Source of the DNA: Alphaproteobacteria bacterium
Lineage (GTDB): Bacteria > Pseudomonadota > Alphaproteobacteria > Rs-D84
Direction of reading: 5' to 3'
DNA length: 8,347 nucleotides
NCBI GenBank assembly: GCA_009782725.1
Contig: WRIM01000016.1
Span: 1 to 8,347 of the forward strand
Shown here: positions 1 through 6,330 of the stretch, piece after piece
How the letters are laid out: each line of letters starts with the position of its first letter
Position numbering within the stretch: position 1 is the stretch's first letter
Position numbers and translations under genes: made by a program
The notes under the pieces: generated by a model
What the model was told of the DNA's origin: nothing
Database searches by the model: none
Seen by the model: only the letters and a program-made list of their open reading frames with translations

Positions 1-71
1 TCGCGCTTAAAGTTCGGGTTTGTTCCGAATTGATGTCCGCAATAGACCGCCATGGATTTTATTTTTTTCAT
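1..71 (-). CDS. LOG family protein, N-terminal fragment (runs off left edge)
   Basis: Only the first 23 codons are inside the window, read on the minus strand. The peptide begins MKKIKSMAVYCGHQFGTNPN. This matches the opening beta strand and nucleotide-binding loop of LOG-family (TIGR00730) Rossmann proteins, which usually start with a pattern like I-x-V-[FY]-C-G-S-x-x-G-x-x-P. Family members act as cytokinin-riboside-monophosphate or nucleotide 5'-monophosphate phosphoribohydrolases and were once annotated as lysine decarboxylases. The ATG at 71-69 is preferred because an AAAGG at 85-81 lies 9 bases upstream. An in-frame ATG at 77-75 would leave only 3 bases. The gene is divergent from tilS. 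The family call rests on about 20 residues, so the exact activity is unknown. Confidence 0.7.
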   Translation of the reverse strand, partial: MKKIKSMAVYCGHQFGTNPNFKR

Positions 72-99
72 ATTCATATTCCTTTACTTTCGAAAATTT

Positions 100-106
100 T
101 ATCATA
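100..106. promoter_or_regulatory. Candidate shared -10 region between divergent LOG gene and tilS
   Basis: The space between the two divergent starts is under 50 bases and AT-rich. The bases TATCAT (100-105) on the plus strand and TATGAT (106-101) on the minus strand both resemble a -10 hexamer. No convincing -35 hexamer is visible at 16-18 bases for either direction. If the plus-strand box is used, the tilS transcript would begin near position 112, leaving almost no leader. This is a weak motif-only call. Confidence 0.25.
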
Positions 107-119
107 AAATGTGACAATT

Positions 120-1076
120 ATGAACAAAAACTTTAACGACTTGTTAAAAAGCTATAAAAACCGGCGCATTGCGGTCGCGGTAAGCGGCGGCATTGATTCA
201 ATGGCATTGATGCACATCGCGGCAAATTCTGGATTAAATGCGGTTGCCGTCACCGTCGATCATGGGTTGCGCGAGAATAGCGCGTCGGACGCAAAGTTCG
301 TGGAACAGATTGCCGCAAAAATTAAAATCCCGCATTATATTTTGCATTGGACGGGAACGAAACCCAAAACCGGAATCGAAGACGCCGCGCGCCGCGCGCG
401 TTACGAATTATTGTTGGATTTCTGCCGCGCGCATGATATCAAAGTACTCATGACCGCGCATCAGGCGGACGATCAAATCGAAACATTCCTTATGAATCTG
501 GGCCGGGGCAGCGGCGTTTACGGGCTTGCCGGGATTCGTGCAGAATTGACTTTGGACGGAATTACAATCGCGCGGCCGTTATTGGATGTTACCCGCGCCG
601 AACTTATAAAATACTGCAAAAATAATAAAATCGAATACGTTCACGACGAAATGAACGACGATGAAAATTTCACCCGCGTGAAAATCCGAAAGAATCGGCA
701 TATCTTGGAGGACAGGCTTGGCATAACCGACGCGCGAATTTTGACCGCGATACACTCGTTAGGCCGCGTGCGCGATATGTTGGAAGACGATGTCGAAGAG
801 CTTGTCTCGTCTGTATTGATAAATAATCGCGCGATTTTTTCCGAAAAATTCTTAACCGACATGCCGCATGAATTGCGTATGAAATTCTTGTCCCGGATTT
901 TGCAGAAAATCGGAACATTGCCCTATCCTCCGCGTCTTGAAAAAATAGAACGCGCCATTATATGTTTAGAAAATGATTGCAAGTTCACAACCGCGCGTTG
1001 TATAGTGCGACGCGTTCAGAGTAATATTTTAATCGCGGCCGAAGGCCAAAGCTGCAGTTTTAGGAAGGCAAAATAA
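120..1076 (+). CDS. tilS: tRNA(Ile)-lysidine synthetase TilS
   Basis: TilS attaches lysine to C34 of the CAU-anticodon isoleucine tRNA in an ATP-dependent reaction, so that the tRNA reads AUA. The N-terminal N-type ATP pyrophosphatase domain is clear. Counting from a GTG at 111, it has the P-loop SGGIDS at residues 25-30, VDHGLR at 49-54, AHQADDQIET at 116-125 and the NDDENFTRVKIR segment near 182-193. The protein is about 320 residues, shorter than the roughly 430 of E. coli, and shows no obvious C-terminal TilS_C domain, as in many short forms. The start is uncertain: GTG at 111 and ATG at 120 are both open and neither has a Shine-Dalgarno sequence. I prefer the ATG. The stop TAA overlaps the ftsH ATG by one base (TAATG). 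Known alphaproteobacterial genomes often place tilS directly before ftsH. Confidence 0.95.
   Translation: MNKNFNDLLKSYKNRRIAVAVSGGIDSMALMHIAANSGLNAVAVTVDHGLRENSASDAKFVEQIAAKIKIPHYILHWTGTKPKTGIEDAARRARYELLLDFCRAHDIKVLMTAHQADDQIETFLMNLGRGSGVYGLAGIRAELTLDGITIARPLLDVTRAELIKYCKNNKIEYVHDEMNDDENFTRVKIRKNRHILEDRLGITDARILTAIHSLGRVRDMLEDDVEELVSSVLINNRAIFSEKFLTDMPHELRMKFLSRILQKIGTLPYPPRLEKIERAIICLENDCKFTTARCIVRRVQSNILIAAEGQSCSFRKAK
1062..1068 (+). promoter_or_regulatory. Strong ribosome binding site for ftsH
   Basis: AGGAAGG lies 7 bases before the ftsH ATG at 1076 and inside the last codons of tilS. With the TAATG junction it supports coupled translation of tilS and ftsH and fixes the ftsH start. Confidence 0.75.
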
Positions 1077-2998
1077 TGAAGATAAAAGACAAATCATTCA
1101 ACTATATAATTATATTCGGGATTCTTTTCGCCATGCTGCTTGGGCGCGCGTTCTTTATGAATAATAATGAAACACCGACCGCGACGCCGGAACAATCAGA
1201 GGCCGCAGAAATTGCAAAAACGTCTTCGTTCGCAAATAGATTCTCTTTCTTTGGCACGCGTGACGCGCACAAAGCGCAAATTATTGACATGAATTTTTCG
1301 GAAATTCTGGCGGCAAGCACCGAACGCAAAATAGAGACCGCGCAAATCCGCGGCAATATTATGACGGGAACATTAACCGACGGAACGGAATATCGCGCGA
1401 TTGTCGATCACGACCCCGCGCTGCTTACGCGTTTGGCGGAATCCGGCGCGGCGGTGCAGCTTGATAATTCGCGCGGCATGATTGATCATTTGGGCACTTG
1501 GGTGCCGATACTTATGGGGTTATTATTTATATGGTGGATTTTCCGCGGAATCAAAGGCGGCGGAGGAATCGGCGGAATAGGCCGCGCTGCGGCGGCTTCG
1601 TATAACCCGACCAAAATCACGACCGGAAAAACCAAAACGACATTCGCGGATGTGGCCGGCATAGATTCTGAAAAGCAAGAAGTTTCAGAAATCATCGATT
1701 TTCTTAAAAACCCGGATAAATTTAAAAAGCTGGGCGCGCGGGTGCCGCGCGGAATCTTGCTTTCGGGCGAGCCTGGGACTGGCAAAACATTGCTTGCCCG
1801 CGCCATTGCGGGCGAAGCGAACGTGCCGTTCTTTGCCGCATCGGGCAGCGACTTTTCGGGAATTATCGTGGGCCTTGGCGTTGCGAAAATCAAAGAAATC
1901 TTTGAAATGGCAAAACGCAATGCCCCGTGCATTTTATTCATCGATGAAATCGACGCGATTGGAATGGCGCGCGGGCGAAGCAGTTTTAACGACAACGACC
2001 GCGAACAAACGCTCAACCAATTGCTAATCGAAATGGACGGGTTTGCGAATGATTCGGGGATAATCGTCATCGGCGCGACTAACCGCCCGGATATGCTTGA
2101 CCGCGCTTTGCTTCGCCCCGGACGTTTTGATCGTCAGGTTTATATAGAATTGCCGAACCTTGCCGGCCGCGAAGAAATTTTAAACCTCTACGCGAAAAAG
2201 ATGAAGTTCGCAAAAGACGCGGATTTGAAAAACATCGCGCGCGGCACAACCGGATTTTCCGGCGCGGATTTGGAAAATTTATTGAACGAAGCGGCGCTGA
2301 ACGCGGCGCGCTCGAACCACAAAGAAATCGAGAATTCGGATTTAGAAGAAGCGCGCGACAAAACGTTAATGGGCCCAAAGAAAAATAAAAAAATGCGCGA
2401 TTGGGATAAAAAGCTGACCGCGTATCACGAAGCCGGACACGCGTATATTTCCGTGCATTACCGCGATTTGGTCGACCCGATTCACAAAGCGACGATTATC
2501 CCGCGGGGACGGTCGCTGGGCGTTACGCAATTCTTGCCCACAGACGACAAAGTATCGCTGACCGTGTCCGAAATACGCGCAACGATGAGCGTCGCCATGG
2601 GCGGACGCGCCGCCGAAGAAGTGTTTCTGGGCGCGGACAAAATCACAACGGGCGCGGAAATGGATATCGCTCACGCGACTTATTTGGCGCGGCGTTCGAT
2701 TACTATGGACGGCTTGTCCTCTAAAATCGGGCCCGTTGCGATTTACCAAGTCGATACGTTCGGAACGCGGCACGCATTGGAATCCGCATCGGAAAAAACG
2801 GCGGAATTGGTGGACAGCGAAATCAGAGCATGGATGGACGCGGCGCATAAAGACGCGAAACAAATACTGACCAAAAATCGCGCAAGCGTCAAAAAATTGG
2901 CCGAAGAATTGTTGGTACGCGAAACGCTTACCCGCGAAGAAATCGAAAAAATCGTAATCGGAAAAAAGCCAAAGCCCAAAACAAAGGCAAAAAAATGA
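1076..2998 (+). CDS. ftsH: ATP-dependent zinc metalloprotease FtsH, with altered pore loop
   Basis: This is a membrane-anchored AAA+ protease that degrades misfolded membrane proteins and short-lived regulators. Of 640 residues, 8-27 and 141-158 form two transmembrane helices around a periplasmic domain. The AAA module has Walker A GEPGTGKT (231-238), Walker B ILFIDE (286-291), and a second region of homology with arginine fingers R347 and R350 (RPGRFDR). The protease domain has HEAGH (451-455) and the third zinc ligand D530 in TTGAEMDIAHAT. All catalytic residues are therefore present. Two things are odd. Walker A has Glu where GPPGTGKT is usual. The pore loop, normally FVEMFVGVG, reads FSGIIVGLG (260-268), so the translocating Phe (F228 in E. 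coli) is Ile264. The C-terminus is a short Lys/Pro-rich tail. The gene overlaps the next by 4 bases (ATGA). Identity is firm; whether it is the housekeeping FtsH or a specialised paralogue is open. Confidence 0.96.
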   Translation: MKIKDKSFNYIIIFGILFAMLLGRAFFMNNNETPTATPEQSEAAEIAKTSSFANRFSFFGTRDAHKAQIIDMNFSEILAASTERKIETAQIRGNIMTGTLTDGTEYRAIVDHDPALLTRLAESGAAVQLDNSRGMIDHLGTWVPILMGLLFIWWIFRGIKGGGGIGGIGRAAAASYNPTKITTGKTKTTFADVAGIDSEKQEVSEIIDFLKNPDKFKKLGARVPRGILLSGEPGTGKTLLARAIAGEANVPFFAASGSDFSGIIVGLGVAKIKEIFEMAKRNAPCILFIDEIDAIGMARGRSSFNDNDREQTLNQLLIEMDGFANDSGIIVIGATNRPDMLDRALLRPGRFDRQVYIELPNLAGREEILNLYAKKMKFAKDADLKNIARGTTGFSGADLENLLNEAALNAARSNHKEIENSDLEEARDKTLMGPKKNKKMRDWDKKLTAYHEAGHAYISVHYRDLVDPIHKATIIPRGRSLGVTQFLPTDDKVSLTVSEIRATMSVAMGGRAAEEVFLGADKITTGAEMDIAHATYLARRSITMDGLSSKIGPVAIYQVDTFGTRHALESASEKTAELVDSEIRAWMDAAHKDAKQILTKNRASVKKLAEELLVRETLTREEIEKIVIGKKPKPKTKAKK

Positions 2999-3663
2999 AG
3001 CGGATAATATTGATTGGGGGAAGCGACGGTCTGGGACATGCATTCGCCGAATTGTGCGCGGCATCCGGAATTGAAATAGTCAATTTATCCCGCACGCCAA
3101 GTGACGCGGCTACCGTCAACATCAAATGCGACTTGTCGCGCGAATCCGATATCAACGCCGCCGTCAATGAAATCAAATCGAAATATTCCGAATTCAGCGC
3201 AATAGTAAACTCTGCGGCGATTGTCGGCATGGAAAAAATAAATGAAATAACTTGGGAAAAATTTAATAAAACTTGGGTCATCAACGCAATCGGCCCGCTT
3301 TATTTAATGTCGCAATTATTCGACAATATTAAAAGAAACTCTGCGGATATTTTGAACATCGGCACCACCGCGATTTTAAAAGAAGGTTATGAAAATCAAT
3401 TGGGATATCTTTCCAGCAAATGGGGGCTTCTTGGCGGATCGCAAAATCTGCGCCTTGAATTAAAAGGTACATTGTGTCGCGTGATTCATGCGCATGTCGG
3501 CGGGATGAACACGCGCTTGCATTACAAAGATTACGGCGCGACAATCGACGACGATTCAGATTGGATGAATCCGAAAGATGTTGCAGTTATAATGTTAAGA
3601 ACTTTACAGCAACCAAAACAAATCGAAATAACCGAAATTACAATCGCGCGAAAAAAGAAATAA
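2995..3663 (+). CDS. Short-chain dehydrogenase/reductase (SDR) family oxidoreductase
   Basis: This is a cytosolic NAD(P)-dependent Rossmann-fold oxidoreductase of 222 residues, a little shorter than the typical 250. Visible classical SDR motifs are the dinucleotide-binding GGSDGLG (8-14), the acidic CDL (45-47) that contacts the adenine, NSAA (72-75, in place of NNAG), the structural Asn97, and the catalytic YLSSK with Tyr138 and Lys142. The usual catalytic Ser, 13 residues before the Tyr, falls in NIGTTA and is Thr125, with Thr124 beside it. That is a conservative but unusual change. The substrate cannot be told from sequence. The ATG overlaps the ftsH stop by 4 bases and the gene runs into the next by TAATG, so it belongs to the tilS-ftsH operon. 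The basic C-terminal tail (RKKK) looks nonspecific. Confidence 0.88.
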   Translation: MKRIILIGGSDGLGHAFAELCAASGIEIVNLSRTPSDAATVNIKCDLSRESDINAAVNEIKSKYSEFSAIVNSAAIVGMEKINEITWEKFNKTWVINAIGPLYLMSQLFDNIKRNSADILNIGTTAILKEGYENQLGYLSSKWGLLGGSQNLRLELKGTLCRVIHAHVGGMNTRLHYKDYGATIDDDSDWMNPKDVAVIMLRTLQQPKQIEITEITIARKKK

Positions 3664-4277
3664 TGGCAAAGATTCATACTATTAATATGGCGCCAAAAAA
3701 TACGAATTCCGTGTTAATAGAATCCGACGGCTTGGCCGCAATTTTCGATCCATGGGGCGCCCCTAAGAAATGGCGCGAATTGCTTGCCGAACGCGAATTG
3801 AAATTACATGCGATTTATTGCACTCATGGTCATTTCGACCACATAATGGGCATACCGGATTTGGACGCGCCATGGTATATGCATCATGGGGACTTGCCGG
3901 TGATAGATTGGTCGAACAAAGTACTTCGCACAATGTTTTCAAAAACCATTGATTTGAATAAAATGCCGCCCCGCCCTATTTCAACCGGCATCATGGAAAT
4001 TTTGCCCGGCGTGACAGTCGAAGTTTTACACCTTCCCGGACATTCCGCCGGCGGCGTTGCATTTTATTTTGATTCTGAAAAAACTCTTATAATCGGCGAT
4101 ACATTATTCCAAGATTGTTACGGACGGACGGATATCGTAACGGGCAGCGAATCTCAAATGCGCGAATCATTAAAGCAAATCGCCGCGCATGGTTTTCCGG
4201 ACGACACGCTTGTCATCCATGGGCACGGGCCGAATACAACCATAAAATATCTTCGGGAAAATAATCCTTACTTTTAA
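3663..4277 (+). CDS. MBL-fold metallo-hydrolase, glyoxalase II-like
   Basis: This is a 204-residue metallo-beta-lactamase-fold hydrolase of the small glyoxalase-II-like group (YcbL/GloB-related), probably cytosolic with two metal ions. The metal-binding motif is THGHFDH (54-60), followed by PGHSAGG with His127, the bridging Asp146 in IIGDTLF, and His188 in IHGHGPNTT. This order is the full set for the group. The C-terminus LRENNPYF also fits the family's usual NPF/NPY ending, so the protein looks complete. The start at 3663 is chosen because it sits in a TAATG junction with the SDR gene. The reading frame stays open back to 3474, but that stretch overlaps SDR codons and is not MBL-like. The role may be thioester hydrolysis (glyoxalase or related), but the substrate is unproven. 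Its stop codon is the first bases of a long palindromic element. Confidence 0.9.
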   Translation: MAKIHTINMAPKNTNSVLIESDGLAAIFDPWGAPKKWRELLAERELKLHAIYCTHGHFDHIMGIPDLDAPWYMHHGDLPVIDWSNKVLRTMFSKTIDLNKMPPRPISTGIMEILPGVTVEVLHLPGHSAGGVAFYFDSEKTLIIGDTLFQDCYGRTDIVTGSESQMRESLKQIAAHGFPDDTLVIHGHGPNTTIKYLRENNPYF

Positions 4278-4447
4278 CCATAATCAAAAATTAAACCGAA
4301 ACAGATTTTGATGAATTTTTGAATGATTTTTCATGAATTTTTATAAGCGTTTATTCCCATAAATCGAATAAAAATTCATGAAAAAGCGCCAAAAAGACGC
4401 AAAATATGTTTCGCCAGCAACCCCCGTTTAATTTTTGATTATGGTTA
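4275..4447. repeat. 173-base long imperfect palindrome, MITE-like, TA-flanked
   Basis: The ends form a perfect 22-base inverted repeat (4275-4296 with 4426-4447). If the outer TA is read as a target duplication, the element is 4277-4445 with 20-base terminal repeats beginning ACCATAATC. The arms pair further inward: 4297-4310 with 4400-4413 (13 of 14 bases), 4316-4321 with 4390-4395, 4327-4344 with 4368-4385 (18 of 18), and TTTAT with ATAAA around a TCCC loop at 4355-4358. Small internal loops and one 12-base bulge (4414-4425) interrupt the stem. Terminal repeats, TA flanks and no coding capacity are what a Tc1/IS630-type non-autonomous transposon would show. It could instead be a chromosomal hairpin that terminates the upstream operon. 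Only one copy lies in this window. Confidence 0.65.
4327..4385 (+). terminator. Possible AU-rich terminator or mRNA-stabilising hairpin (core of the palindrome)
   Basis: Two perfect 18-base arms (4327-4344, 4368-4385) surround an inner TTTAT/ATAAA stem with a TCCC loop. It lies about 50 bases after the last gene of the plus-strand operon and before the next promoter, where a terminator is expected. The stem is almost all A-T and no clean U-tract follows, so it is not a classical intrinsic terminator. The function is inferred from position. Confidence 0.3.
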
Positions 4448-4451
4448 TCAA

Positions 4452-4479
4452 TTGATAATGAATAAAAATCTGTTATAAT
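4452..4479 (+). promoter_or_regulatory. Sigma70-type promoter with extended -10
   Basis: The -35 box TTGATA (4452-4457, five of six consensus bases) and the perfect -10 box TATAAT (4474-4479) are separated by 16 bases. A TG one base upstream of the -10 box (4471-4472) makes it an extended -10. Transcription should start near 4486, about 20 bases before the lipoprotein ATG. It is the best promoter match in the window and begins 5 bases after the palindrome ends. Confidence 0.8.
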
Positions 4480-4507
4480 GAATGCATTGAAAACCAAAGG
4501 AAGAATC

Positions 4508-4804
4508 ATGAAGAAATTTTTAATCATCGCATTGACCGCGTCTCTTGCCGCATGCGCATCCACAACGGAAGAAGCAAAAACGACAAGCGCCGCGCAAAAG
4601 CAAATCGCAACGGATACCGCGAACCAAACTAAAAGCAATATCCAAGCAACCAAAGACAACGTGAAATCCAATATAACGCAGACGCGCGACGACGTCAAAG
4701 CATCGATTCAGGCATCAAAAGACACCGCAACGTCCGCGTATGAAACCAAAAAAACCGAAATTAAAGACACGATTACCGAAGTAAAAGAAATCATTGAAGA
4801 ATAA
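4508..4804 (+). CDS. Small lipoprotein with 11-residue helical repeats
   Basis: I do not recognise a named family. The 98-residue product starts MKKFLIIALTASLAAC, a signal peptide ending in the lipobox L-A-A-C with Cys16 as the lipidated residue, so the mature form is about 83 residues anchored in the envelope. The mature part is Ala/Thr/Lys-rich with no Pro and should be almost all helix. From about residue 40 on it is built of consecutive 11-residue units of the form D-x-V-K-x-x-I-x-x-x-K (for example DNVKSNITQTR, DDVKASIQASK). Such hendecads occur in LEA-like, apolipoprotein-like and right-handed coiled-coil proteins. The ATG at 4508 is chosen for its AAGGAAG site 4 bases upstream; an in-frame ATG at 4478 overlaps the -10 box and spoils the signal peptide. 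Cotranscribed with the next gene. An outer-membrane spacer or stress-protective role is only a guess. Confidence 0.8.
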   Translation: MKKFLIIALTASLAACASTTEEAKTTSAAQKQIATDTANQTKSNIQATKDNVKSNITQTRDDVKASIQASKDTATSAYETKKTEIKDTITEVKEIIEE

Positions 4805-4834
4805 CAAAAACCAACTCAACCAAAAGGAAGAACC

Positions 4835-5281
4835 ATGAAAAAACTTTTAACATTATTTGCAGTATTCGGAATATTCACAACCGCGGCGCTTGCAGAGATG
4901 CCGGGCAAAGGCTTTAAAGACAATATGACCGCGGAACAAAAAGCGGAATGGAAGGCGAAGAAAGAAAAAATGGGCGATAAAAAAGCCGAATGGAAAGATA
5001 AAATGGAATCCATGACCGACGAAGAAAAAGCGGAATGGAAAGAAAAAAAAGCCGGCTGGGACAAAGACCGCGGTGATAAATCGGCCGAATGGAAAGATAA
5101 AAAAGGCGAATGGAAAGACCGCGCAAAATCCGAAGGCGAAAGGGTTAAATACGACGCCGACGTCGCCAAAGAAAAAATCCATGACGAAGTAAACGCGGCC
5201 GAAATCGAAGCCGCCAAACCCGCACCCACGACGGACGAAGCGAAACCCGGATTCTGGGGCAAAATGTTCGGGAAGAAATAA
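4835..5281 (+). CDS. Secreted periplasmic protein with repeated Glu-Trp-Lys motifs
   Basis: This 148-residue product belongs to no family I can name. It begins MKKLLTLFAVFGIFTTAALA, a Sec signal peptide with probable cleavage after residue 20, and lacks a lipobox. The mature part is very rich in Lys, Glu and Asp, with a recurring A-E-W-K-x-K unit. Trp occurs at residues 39, 53, 68, 75, 86 and 93, spaced 14, 15, 7, 11 and 7, which points to a long charged helix or coiled coil with one regularly placed aromatic face. A helical region without Trp follows, then a Pro-containing linker and a C-terminal GFWGKMFGKK. The start has an AAGGAAG site 4 bases upstream. It lies 30 bases after the lipoprotein gene, with no promoter between, and shares almost the same leader and start context with it. 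Metal, proton or membrane binding are all possible; none is shown. Confidence 0.8.
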   Translation: MKKLLTLFAVFGIFTTAALAEMPGKGFKDNMTAEQKAEWKAKKEKMGDKKAEWKDKMESMTDEEKAEWKEKKAGWDKDRGDKSAEWKDKKGEWKDRAKSEGERVKYDADVAKEKIHDEVNAAEIEAAKPAPTTDEAKPGFWGKMFGKK

Positions 5282-5298
5282 TTAAAACCGATAAATAA

Positions 5299-5326
5299 AA
5301 AACCGCGCGACGCGCGGTTTTATTTT
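5299..5326. terminator. Bidirectional intrinsic terminator
   Basis: A palindrome CCGCGCG-A-CGCGCGG (5303-5317) is extended by AAAA on the left and TTTT on the right, with further A- and T-rich tracts outside. Read on plus it gives a GC stem then TTTTATTTT; read on minus it gives the same stem then TTTTTTATTTAT. It sits between the stop codons of the convergent secreted-protein gene and trpS, so it should end transcripts from both sides. In the folded RNA the central bases form the loop, giving a stem of about five G-C pairs plus the A-T extension. Confidence 0.88.
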
Positions 5327-6329
5327 ATCCCAACATTACTTTCTTTACTTTGTCCAAAATCGGCGCGGCGGCCGCGCGGGCGCGTTCTGCGCCATGCGCC
5401 AATATCGCGTCGATTTTGTCGGGGGCGGATAATAACTCTTTGTACCTTTCCCGCGGGGCCGATAAATAATCATTAACCGCTTCGAACAAAATCTTTTTCG
5501 CGTCGCCGTAACCCATGCCGCCCGATTCAAATCGCGCACGCAAATCTTTAACAGCCGCCGCGTCCGCAAAATGCGTATACAATTGGAATATCGTGGAAAC
5601 GTCGGGGTTTTTTGGTTCTTCCGGCAACTTGCTGTCCGTTATTATTCGCATTATTTTTTTCTTTAGCTCTGCGGGCTCGTCAAAAATCGGGATTTGATTG
5701 CCGTACGATTTGCTCATCTTTCTTCCGTCTAATCCCGCTATCAATCCGGTTTCCGCGCGAATCGACGGGGTCGGCAATTTGAAAACATCGCCATAAATAT
5801 TATTAAAGTATCCCGCGATGTCGCGCGCGAATTCCACATGCTGTTTTTGATCGCTGCCCACCGGCACAATGTCGGTGCCGTACAGCAATATGTCGGCCGC
5901 CATTAACACCGGATAAGTGTACAACCCCATATTCACGCCTGCATCAGTATCCGCGCCCGCGGCCGTATTGCGGTCGACCGCCGCTTTGTACGAATGCGCG
6001 CGGTTCATCAAACCCTTTGGCGTTACGTTCATTAAAAATGTGTTCAGCGCGTATACTTCCGGAACATCGGATTGCCGAAAGAATATGGTGTGTTCCGCAT
6101 CCAATCCCAACGCCAAATACACCGCCGCAATTTCGCGCACATGGGTCGCAATTTCATGCCGGTCGGTGACGGCGTTCAACGCGTGCAAATCCGCGATAAA
6201 CGCGAATGATTGGCCCGCGGGCGCCGCGTTCGCCAATTTAATCATGGGCATAATCGCGCCGATAAGATTGCCAAGATGCGGCATCCCCGTCGGCTTTATC
6301 CCGGTTAAAATTATTTCTTTTTTTTGCAT
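5325..6329 (-). CDS. trpS: Tryptophan--tRNA ligase
   Basis: This class I aminoacyl-tRNA synthetase charges tRNA-Trp with tryptophan using ATP, in the cytosol. Its 334 residues match the usual bacterial length. Signature segments are GIKPTGMPHLGN (10-21, with the HIGH-like HLGN), YPVLMAADILLYGTD (139-153), PVGSDQKQHVEFARDIA (156-172), LPTPSIRAETG (185-195) and KMSKS (204-208). These are TrpRS rather than TyrRS patterns. The ATG at 6329 has AAAAGG 8 bases upstream, and that site lies inside the last codons of argE, whose stop is one base away, so expression is probably coupled. Its own stop lies at the edge of the shared terminator. Nothing is missing or frameshifted. Confidence 0.96.
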   Translation of the reverse strand: MQKKEIILTGIKPTGMPHLGNLIGAIMPMIKLANAAPAGQSFAFIADLHALNAVTDRHEIATHVREIAAVYLALGLDAEHTIFFRQSDVPEVYALNTFLMNVTPKGLMNRAHSYKAAVDRNTAAGADTDAGVNMGLYTYPVLMAADILLYGTDIVPVGSDQKQHVEFARDIAGYFNNIYGDVFKLPTPSIRAETGLIAGLDGRKMSKSYGNQIPIFDEPAELKKKIMRIITDSKLPEEPKNPDVSTIFQLYTHFADAAAVKDLRARFESGGMGYGDAKKILFEAVNDYLSAPRERYKELLSAPDKIDAILAHGAERARAAAAPILDKVKKVMLG

Positions 6330-6330
6330 T

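Noticed and set aside
1486..2070. Minus-strand 194-codon open frame inside ftsH
   Set aside because: It is antisense to the AAA domain of ftsH and has a low-complexity Ser/Pro/Ile product without recognisable motifs.
3474..3662. Longer upstream start for the MBL hydrolase
   Set aside because: The extra residues overlap the end of the SDR gene in another frame and do not resemble MBL proteins. The ATG at 3663 in a TAATG junction fits family length.
4300..4474. Ten-base inverted match AACAGATTTT (4300-4309) and AAAATCTGTT (4465-4474)
   Set aside because: It is short and AT-rich, and its arms cross rather than nest with the palindrome. The second arm lies in the promoter spacer, so chance is the simplest explanation.
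4478..4507. Upstream ATG at 4478 for the lipoprotein
   Set aside because: It overlaps the -10 box, lies before the predicted transcript start and would put ten extra residues before the signal peptide.
4925..5125. DNA-level tandem repeat or CRISPR-like array
   Set aside because: The repeats are protein-level AEWK motifs with variable spacing and synonymous differences, inside an intact secreted-protein gene; there are no spacers of constant length.
4816..5262. Minus-strand 148-codon open frame rich in FHSAF-like repeats
   Set aside because: It is the antisense mirror of the repeated Glu-Trp-Lys gene. It lacks a plausible ribosome site, and the plus-strand frame has a signal peptide, ribosome site and promoter.
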